From: Podospora pseudoanserina
Taxonomy: Eukaryota; Ascomycota; Sordariomycetes; Sordariales; Podosporaceae
DNA length: 64,000 nt
Direction of reading: 5' to 3'
Assembly (NCBI RefSeq): GCF_035222485.1
Contig: NC_085921.1
Span: forward strand, 372,001-436,000
The notes below the pieces were generated by a model. It saw nothing but the letters and a program-made list of their open reading frames with translations, did not search any database and had not been told where the DNA came from. Both the position numbers and the translations under genes were made by a program. Below, piece after piece: positions 56,747-64,000 of the stretch (position 1 is the first letter of the stretch; every line of letters starts with the position of its first letter).

Positions 56747-58760
56747 GCATGGAGCGGCTGTTTTCTTGCGTTGGAAATTGTTCATTTGGGCGGGCTGGGA
56801 GTGTAAAAGCAACAGCAGCCACCACAACACCTGTATAATACGTGTATCTACCTACTGCGCAGAATGATACCACGGGGAGCTAACAGCACCCTCACGATGA
56901 AATGACTACCTATTACTGGTCACGAGTTGAGCTTGACTTTGCTACGTTCCCCTTTGCTGCGACTTGTGTTTTGACTGGGCGATCTCCTGCTATTCGGTCC
57001 TTTGAGAGTTGATCGCTGACCCAAGGCGTCGAATGACCAGATTTCTCACAGGACAGACTTGACGACATGAATATATATCGTCGTATATGGGATGGAAGTT
57101 GGCTGCTTAATATCCGACCTTATCTTCTTTGTGTGTTCTCGCCCCCGTCGAGATGGTTCTAGATTGTAGTCACTCTCGGACGCCCGTAGTTTGTTCAAAT
57201 TAGAAGCACGACTGGTCGCGATTGCTGGATAGCCTAGGAGTGGGGTGGCGTTGACATGGTCTTGATGATGTTGAATGCTCATCACGAAACATTTGGGTGG
57301 TGGTAGTGTTGTTGTTTTACGGGGGGCGGAACGTGTGTGGCTCAGACTGGACGGCCTTTGTGGCTAATCCACGTAGTGGTCAGGCGTTGTATGTATAGAG
57401 CTGGCGTATAGAATCGTAAAGTTATCGTGGACGGCAAAGAAGGCACGCAGGGTAGGTTGCCGGTGTGCCGAGCGATATGGTTGCACAGAAAAACCTACTA
57501 CGAATTGTGTAAATGTAGGTCAGCCTTGGGAGTGATTTGGCTAGGTGCAGTTACTGTGTACACGCCGCTATTGTACAGTATGCATCGGAGAGAACTGCAC
57601 TCATACCCTCAGCTGGGCCCGTATAATGGGTTTCACAGGGAAGAAGTGAGCCTAAGGATTATGGGATCGGGGTGGTGTTGGGTGGCTGTTACGGGGCGAG
57701 TGTGGAGATGCAGGGCATATGGAATAGACAGCTTTTAGGAAGATTGATGATTGAGTGTGATTTTGCGTCGTGTTCTCACGCCGGTGTGGTTGCCGGGAGG
57801 CCGGGATGAACCGGAAATAGGGACTGGGCATATATTCTTCACGATGTGTGATTTGCTTAGTTCCGCCGTGTCGGGTCGATCTGAGGGGCGCTGCTCGGGA
57901 ACGGTAGCCATTTGTGAGGTTTCGAGATAAACAACTCTCCTCTAGGTATGGATTCGAGAAGAAATCAAATTATATTCCCGGCAGGAGGCCTGTTCGTGTT
58001 GATCAGCGCGTGAGGTGAAATTCAGCCTTTTTTGCGTCTTTATGGTGGAGAGGTGGAAATCATGTGAAATCTATGGGCCGATTGGTAGGACAGATTTACA
58101 CCATGGGGTTTCTATCGGTAAAGTACTTTCGTAATTGTATAGCCAGACTGCTCGAAGTAGTGGATACCTGAATTGTCAGATAAATTGTAGACGGCCAGCT
58201 CCTCAACACCCACTGTGCTTCACTGATGTCCTGAAGCTGGGCTAAAATTGTGTACCTATCCTACAACATGATTTCATATGCTGGCAACAACGGCAAACTG
58301 AGAGAATGCGGCGGATGCATGCGCAATCAATTGGATTCATGTGAGGATGGGAGCATTAGTTCAGTCTCATTTCTGATTTAGGAGCTTCTAAGCCGCGAGA
58401 CAGATCTGATAGGGCTGAAGCTGGTAGGTGCGCAGTGGTCTACGGGCGCGCTAACGAACAGGCGGGGTGCGCGCTATGATGTCACCGCCCGTCCCATGAC
58501 CCCTATGACATCACTCGCAACCTGAAACACCAAGAACAACATCGTGGACGGCGGAAGGAACTGCTCAGAGAAAGGCAATGACGTGAAGCTACCAGTAGCT
58601 TCGGACCTGGTTTTGTTCTTAACGTCTGCAAAATATAAGACAGGCTTCTTCTCACCAACAACTCTTCTCTCTCCATCAAACACCTTGAACATCAATCAAT
58701 ACCTTTGAAGACAAACAACACTCTCAACTTCAACTATCTCCATCGCAAATATCAAACAAC
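56747..58760. other. 2-kb intergenic region, no gene seen
   Basis: This lies between Nfs1 and the CsbD-like gene. Short frames without domains; the last 300 nt carry the promoter of the CsbD-like gene (CCCCT at 58500-58504, TATAAG at 58634). Nothing else is supported. Confidence 0.45.
58634..58639 (+). promoter_or_regulatory. TATA-like box of the CsbD-like gene
   Basis: TATAAG in AAATATAAGACAGG lies 127 nt before the start codon and is followed by a C/T- and CA-rich leader. A CCCCT pentamer, the core of a fungal stress element, lies at 58500-58504. The element name is an inference from the pentamer only. Confidence 0.45.
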
Positions 58761-59362
58761 ATGTCTACCGATAACACTTCCACTCTCAAGTCCTACGTCG
58801 ACTCCGCTACCGGAGCCGTCCAGAACGCTGTCGGTTCCATCATTGGCAGCAACGGCGATCAGGTCGAAGGACAAGCCAAGAAGGAGAAGGCTCAGGCTGA
58901 GTACGATGCCTCGCATGCCACAGCCAAACTCCCCGGCTTCACAGCTTCTTCGTCCGGCGCCGTGGCCAAGGACCATCCCGATCGCAATGCCGGTTCATAC
59001 AACCAGACTGCCGGTGCTGCTAAGGAGTTTGTCGGAGGAGTGCTCGGCAATGAGGTATGTTCCTAAAATAAAGGTTGTCTCGCTCGTCACTATGAAGGGG
59101 TGCTAATCAGTGTCTGCAGAGCCTTAAGCAGTCCGGCCGCGAGCAGAACCTTCAAGGTCAAGAGCAAGAAGCCAAGGGCCAAATCAACGACTACGTTTCC
59201 GGTGCCGCCGATCGTGCTGCTGGAACCCTCGGCAGCGGTTTTGCCGGCCTGACGGGTGACCGGGTCAAGCAAGCTGAATACCAGGACCAGCACGACACCG
59301 GCAAGACTCAGCAACGCGGAGCCGAACACGACATTGTCAAGCAGGCAGAGGCGAAGCAGTAA
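58761..59362 (+). CDS. CsbD-like stress protein
   Basis: Two exons (58761-59054, 59120-59362; intron 65 nt, GTATGT..GCAG, branch TGCTAAT) encode 178 residues. It is very hydrophilic, rich in Ala, Gly, Gln, Lys and Asp and lacks Cys and Trp. Two CsbD-like repeats are visible: GAVQNAVGSIIGSNGDQVEG QAKKEKAQAEYD (about residues 18-49) and GAADRAAGTLGSGFAGLTGD RVKQAEYQDQHD (about 125-155), separated by AAKEFVGGVLGNE and SLKQSGREQNLQGQEQEAKG. Such proteins resemble bacterial CsbD general-stress and LEA proteins; fungal members have been labelled mismatch/cruciform DNA-binding proteins. A TATA box, a stress-element pentamer and short CA-rich leader suggest strong, inducible expression, which is inference. 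No signal peptide. Confidence 0.88.
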
Positions 59363-62118
59363 ATCATAATTTGGGGAGAAGCAGGCGTTTTCATTGCATG
59401 GAATTCGGAAATAGCATGAACCGGTTGATGATACCCTAGGAGAGTGAACCGATGTTAGTAGTGCAAGGCTCTACATTACCTAGTTTAGGTTTTTTTTTTG
59501 GTTTTTTTTTATGTTGAATGCAGGTGGCATTTCCTAAAATTTTTGATTTTGCAGACCCTCGTGATTGTTGCTATTTTTGTTGCTTTCCCAAAGACATGTT
59601 GTGCCTGGCGCGAGGTAGAGATCTCCGATCTGGAAACCTTTCAAGTTGGGGAACACCCAAGAGCCAAGAGTTCTTCCCGCATGTGAAGTTCCTGCATTGC
59701 CGCAAAGTACCCGAAATTGTGTGCTTGTCGTGTGCTCAAATTTCAGGCAGTAAAATCATCAATGACCATGAACAGCCTCCTTGCGAGGCAGCTTCATTTC
59801 AAGCGAGCCTAGGGTCCTATGCTTTCCCATTGTGTCTGAGGACTCTTTCCACACCAAAGAACAAGTGAGGAATTGAGCCAGGAACGAGTTACCCTGGTGT
59901 CAATGCTTTTCAGCTGGACCAGTCAGGAAGGTCACAAAGAGACCATCGCAAAGTTCAAGAGTTCCAACTTGGGTAACCTGCATCGTTGGAAGTTTAGTTA
60001 TCTTCATTGGCCTAAACATAACGGCCTATCGAGAAGGCTGGAGATTTGTGAGAACCTGATCCAGTCAGCTTTCCAAGCATATTGCTCACTACACCGAAGA
60101 AAAGACGATACCGGTGAAGTTATAGTGGAGCATCACAGGGCACCCCCATATTTTTGGTGTCCGTCCCCCCACGTTCCCAAGCAGCACGGACCATGTCTTC
60201 TGCGCATCGTGGGAGGTATCCCATATTGAGATTGTCCATTTTAACTGGCCATGGATTTCCGCCGCTTACATTACAAACCGGACCGTTAGGTATGTTTTTT
60301 GGCCAGCAACGACGATTTGTCAACCGCATTGGATGCTAGTCATGCGTATAGAAGACGCAGCTTTGCTGGGCTAGGTACGAGGTAGTGCCTCAGGCCCCAG
60401 AACAAGGCCCAGAGGCAAGGCTTTATCCACTAGGGAAACAGTTCTGGCTGCGAAAATTGGCCCCCAAAGGTCTGCCTAACCTTTGGTGAGTGCCAATCTC
60501 CAGGTCTTTTGCCGTGGGTAGGTACCTGTACAGTGTTCTAAAAAAGGATACATTCTACAGCGGCATTTTTTTAGCCTTCGGTTCTTGATTGAAGCTGTGG
60601 TGGAGGTTGTTGTTCGCTGTCTTCCTTGTAGTGTGCGTCGCGTTGCTGCCATTTTGGGCAATTAAAGCTGGTCTTGGCATGAAATGCTCATTTGATTGGT
60701 CCCAGCTGGTTTGTCTTTTGGTACTTTTCAACGTCAAGTGCTCTGACACCCTTTTCGATTGCGCTTTCCACTCAAGCAGTAGGTATCTTTTCTGGAGCAA
60801 GAAGGCAGCGAAATGCTCGTAGGAACCACGATTCAATTTGGAACCTCTCTTGCTCATCGATTTTACTAGGTCCGGTTTCTTCTACACCACGACTTAGGCT
60901 TGGTTCATGGGCCTCAAACGGACCAGTAGACACATTCATATGGACCTATTGGGATGGCCAGTCGCTACAGAGATGTCTACAAATGCCAGGTTCTTGCACC
61001 GCATTTTGGTCCTCGATTCAGATGAGCCGATTCCTTCCCTTCATCCTCTCCCGCAGGCCCGATGCCGTGTGAACATATGCTGACTGCCTCGCCTAGCCGT
61101 GAACAAGCCCCTTTGCTGCCGTTTCGCTACGTTGTACGGTTCCTGGCGACCCATTTCAAGACCTCCCATCGACCTGGCTGTTCACACACGATTTTCTCGG
61201 CTGCCCAGGATTTTTTTTTCGAAGCTTATCTCATTGTACTCGTCTCAATGGGAGTCAAGACCATCATTTCTTGAAATCACTCTGTTCTCCACACCATGGC
61301 CCCCAACCCTGCCAAATCTCTTTGGAAGCTGCCTGCACCAGTTCCACTGGGAACGACTAACTATGATCCAACTATCGAATCAGAAACCAGGACGCTAGTA
61401 TCCAGCTTTCCGAATTTCAGGTATTTTCTCATTTACCAGTCAGGCGTTGCCTCCCACATCACCCTGCCTCTCACCGCCCTCCAATACCACACAAGGTGTG
61501 GTGTCAATCCGTATATTTAAGCTTGCTCAGTGATCAACTGCTTGCTATTTTCACCCCCTTGCGTATACCCTCTCATGGTCCGAACCTATGGCTTGACGGT
61601 GTAATGTCGAGATGGTGGGTTACATGGGGCTCGGAAGCAAATAGTCGGGACTACAAATCCATATCCGCCTACCTCCAATCCCTTACTCCCCCTGGAAGGG
61701 GTTGTGGTGCCTCATGCTTGCTTCTGGGTTATGCAAAGAACCTAAGCCGCACCCAACTCACGAAGCGCAAAGTGTGTTTCCTGGTTGCCTTGCTCTGGGT
61801 ACCTCTTTATGCTATCCGTTCGGGTGTTCTGTTTTGGCAATCACTGGTGATGGGGTCAAAATTTACAACTGCGACCATTACACCATCAATATCTAGACTT
61901 GAGGCTGAGTCATTGGGTATTGTCACTGAGTGGTGACCGAACTCGTAGCTACATGCCTTCAGATAAGTTATATACTCTTAGTCTGTCCTGCCCTTCCGGT
62001 AGAAGATCTGTCTTTGCATCACCAGCAGCATCAGCGACATACCCACCTGCATATCAAGCAACATAACACAACCCGGTTACAATCGAGTCTACATCTACGA
62101 CGTCCTTGTGCTCTAGCC
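59363..62118. other. 2.75-kb gene-poor stretch
   Basis: The longest stretch without a recognised gene. It has several medium open frames (59518-59868, 59873-60229, 60692-61072, 61496-61936, all plus strand), but none has a domain, a good splice partner or gene-like composition. No terminal repeats, integrase- or transposase-like words, or heavy C-to-T decay are seen. I cannot say what it is. Confidence 0.45.
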
Positions 62119-63187
62119 ATGAAGAACAGATCTAGCCAACAGCCCACAACTATGAGAGTGGCCATCGCCGGAGCTGGCGGCTTGGCCCGTATTCTCGCCC
62201 AGTACATTAGCCAAACCCACTCTGTTCTCATTCTTTCAACTCAGGTAAGTCCAATGTCGTGTGTGGTGTTTCGGATCTTTTCAGCTAACATATCACCAGC
62301 CCCGGCCCGAGGTGGATGAACAATGCCCTGGTTGTCAGCTTGTCGTTGTGGACTATCAAGATATCGAGAATCTTCGGTACGCCGTTCTGGGAGCTGATAT
62401 CATCATTTCGACCATCTCGGGCGCCGAGCAGCTCAATCTCATTGATGCTGCTCGTCGTGCTCGGGTTCGTCGTTTCGTCCCTTCTGAATTCGAGGGTGAC
62501 ATGTCACGCCGACCGACTGACGACCCCCTGGACCGTGGCGGACAATCCGCCATTGAGATGCTGGAACAGCTCCACATGCGATACACTATTTTCTCCTGTG
62601 GCATCTTCATGGAACGCTTTGCCCCGGGAGGCTTGCAGACCTATCACATCGGGGCAGGATCGGGAGTTCAGGCGCCAAGTGACTACCTTGTTGATATTCA
62701 AGGCTGCAACGCTGAGATTATCCCCAACAACCCAAGTGGCCGGTCAGTCCGTGTTACGCTCACATCGGTATACGACGTGGCCCAATTTGTCACGGCAGCC
62801 ATCGATCTCGGCATCAGCAACTGGCCGAGAGAATACCGCATGAGGGGCGAAACGATGACTGTTACTGACTTGGTTCATACATGCTCCGATGTTCGTGGGG
62901 GTTCGTATTTGCCCCTCCTTCTTTATCGTGCTTGAATACCTTAGGTACTGACCTGCCCACTAGTTCCATTCAACCTTACTGCTCGCCATTACCGTGAGGT
63001 CGAGGCCCAAGTCGAAGAACTCCGGCAGAACGGGGATTGGGGTTACTACTACTTCTACTATCAGCGACTCCTGCAGACGGCCCTTGGAAGGTACCATGTC
63101 CATTCACCCAATCTTAACGACGATGTTCAGGTACAACCCATGTCATTTAGGGCTTGGTTAGAGAGGTTCTGGGGTGCGGCAGCCTAG
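62119..63187 (+). CDS. NmrA-like NAD(P)-binding oxidoreductase
   Basis: Three exons (62119-62244, 62300-62900, 62964-63187; introns 55 and 63 nt) encode 316 residues. The fold is the NmrA/isoflavone-reductase type of atypical short-chain dehydrogenase. The nucleotide-binding start is VAIAGAGGLARILAQYI (about residues 14-30), then VVVDYQDIENLRYAVLGADI, IISTISGAEQLNLIDAARRA and RVRRFVPSEFEGDMSRRP, a hallmark block of the family. Later parts: YTIFSCGIFMERFAPGG, VTLTSVYDVAQFVTAAIDLG and the C-terminal GDWGYYYFYYQRLLQTALGR. A second start, MRVAIAG at 62152, gives 305 residues and is nearly as good. The second donor is GTTCGT. A role as reductase, or as a redox-sensing regulator, cannot be decided. 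It stands alone beside two gene-poor stretches. Confidence 0.85.
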
Positions 63188-64000
63188 GCCTCCCGCTGAA
63201 TCATGATAGCACAATCTTCATGGTGATGTCTGGGACACAAGATTGGGCTACCAATGGAGGCATGCTGGTGACATGCAGGAATATTGCGGCTCTTTCCTTT
63301 GTCTTAGATGTGACAAGTTCACCTGGCATTTTCTCATTGGGGATTCTTCCCATGTTTGGCATAGATGCGGAGCTCCAGTAGCCACCGGGTTACTTTCATC
63401 GCTGTTCAGATCATTCAAAACTACCATGTACAAGCTGGTCTCATAATAAATCACTTCTCTTCTATGTTTACCTGTAGTCGCCTGGTAACTATTGTTCTAG
63501 ATCACCAAAATTCGCCGCCAACCACTTGTCACGCATAGCCCATCAGCGGGGTGGACGGACATTTGCTACTGAAGCTCAGGTAGCAGCATTGCATGGTGTA
63601 GAGAGGGTTGGAAGACGGTAGCCGCAACTTCAGGTTAGATGGAAAAGTTCCAGGGCTTTCCCACAGAGCCTCAACAGCGGGCTGAAAAATGCGGTGGGCG
63701 GCGGCCACCAACCAAATTGTCAAGTGCTCTCACACTGAAGTTTACATGCAACCTGGAAGCCGTACAGCCAACAGCCAACTCTAGTTCGCCGGATCTGGAT
63801 CACCATGCATACATTCGTCGTAACCCATCCATTAAGCTATCCATGCCACCGCTTCTCCTCTTTCCAAGGTCAGGAATACAAATAGAGTGCGCCGTGCTCG
63901 ACGGTAGTTGGACGCACAAGGATGGCACGGCCCGGGCGACACTGAAGGACCCTGGACACCCATAGGGCTGGCCCAGCAGTGGGGATGACTGGGCGATCCC
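63188..64000. other. Right-end stretch, no gene seen
   Basis: About 0.8 kb to the window edge. Open frames such as 63639-63965 have no domain. A gene could begin or end just beyond the edge. Confidence 0.4.

Noticed and set aside
59363-62118. Decayed transposon
   Set aside because: No terminal repeats, no transposase or reverse-transcriptase words and no strong C-to-T decay typical of repeat-induced mutation.

Overview
The window is nuclear DNA of a filamentous ascomycete. Genes are dense, lie on both strands, and carry short introns (mostly 51-140 nt) with GT..AG ends and CTRAY-like branch points just before the acceptor. The protein set (Sln1 hybrid kinase, Axl2, Mim2, AP-1 sigma, Maf1, Ccz1, Rvs167, Nfs1) and the protein wording point to Sordariomycetes, probably near Sordariales; that placement is inference. 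I see no bacterial, organellar or viral material and no recognisable transposon.

Layout, left to right. 1-3613 (+): Sln1-type hybrid histidine kinase, cut by the window edge. 4668-6116 (-): AIM24-family protein. 7424-8370 (+): DUF1279 mitochondrial membrane protein. 10449-10883 (+): small unknown protein. 11608-14064 (+): membrane-anchored PNGase A-like amidase. 14604-14748: 21-bp minisatellite. 15630-16136 (+): MARVEL/Nce102-like protein. 16655-17045 (-): Mim2. 17713-19137 (+): eIF2 beta. 20704-22895 (-): PP2C phosphatase. 24310-27306 (-): Axl2. 28080-28997 (+): EFM6-type methyltransferase. 30518-31345 (+): secreted double-psi beta-barrel protein. 32217-34791 (-): Ccz1. 35891-37004 (-): Maf1. 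38546-39355 (-): AP-1 sigma. 40523-41648 (+): glutamate-cysteine ligase regulatory subunit. 41818-42627 (-): Bud32. 43523-44344 (+): unknown one-TM protein. 44727-45426 (-): carboxymuconolactone decarboxylase/AhpD-like protein. 47633-49981 (+): unknown proline-rich protein whose frame is split by an amber codon. 50511-52061 (-): FAD-dependent oxidoreductase. 52568-54133 (-): Rvs167 BAR-SH3 protein. 54945-56746 (+): Nfs1 cysteine desulfurase. 58761-59362 (+): CsbD-like stress protein. 62119-63187 (+): NmrA-like oxidoreductase.

Most genes are housekeeping: signalling (Sln1, PP2C), translation and Pol III control (eIF2 beta, Maf1, EFM6, Bud32), trafficking and polarity (AP-1 sigma, Ccz1, Rvs167, Axl2), mitochondrial biogenesis (Mim2, Nfs1, AIM24, DUF1279) and glutathione synthesis. 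They are not arranged as a metabolic cluster. The gene-poor right end (56.7-64 kb) with a lone NmrA-like reductase looks more accessory.

Exon joins were read by eye from splice consensus, reading phase and conserved family sequence. Every multi-exon model below sums to a whole number of codons. I found no convincing new multi-gene system. The best leads are the in-frame amber codon at 49574, the 21-bp AGGCCT minisatellite, several very short first coding exons (6-19 nt), and the unrecognised small proteins.
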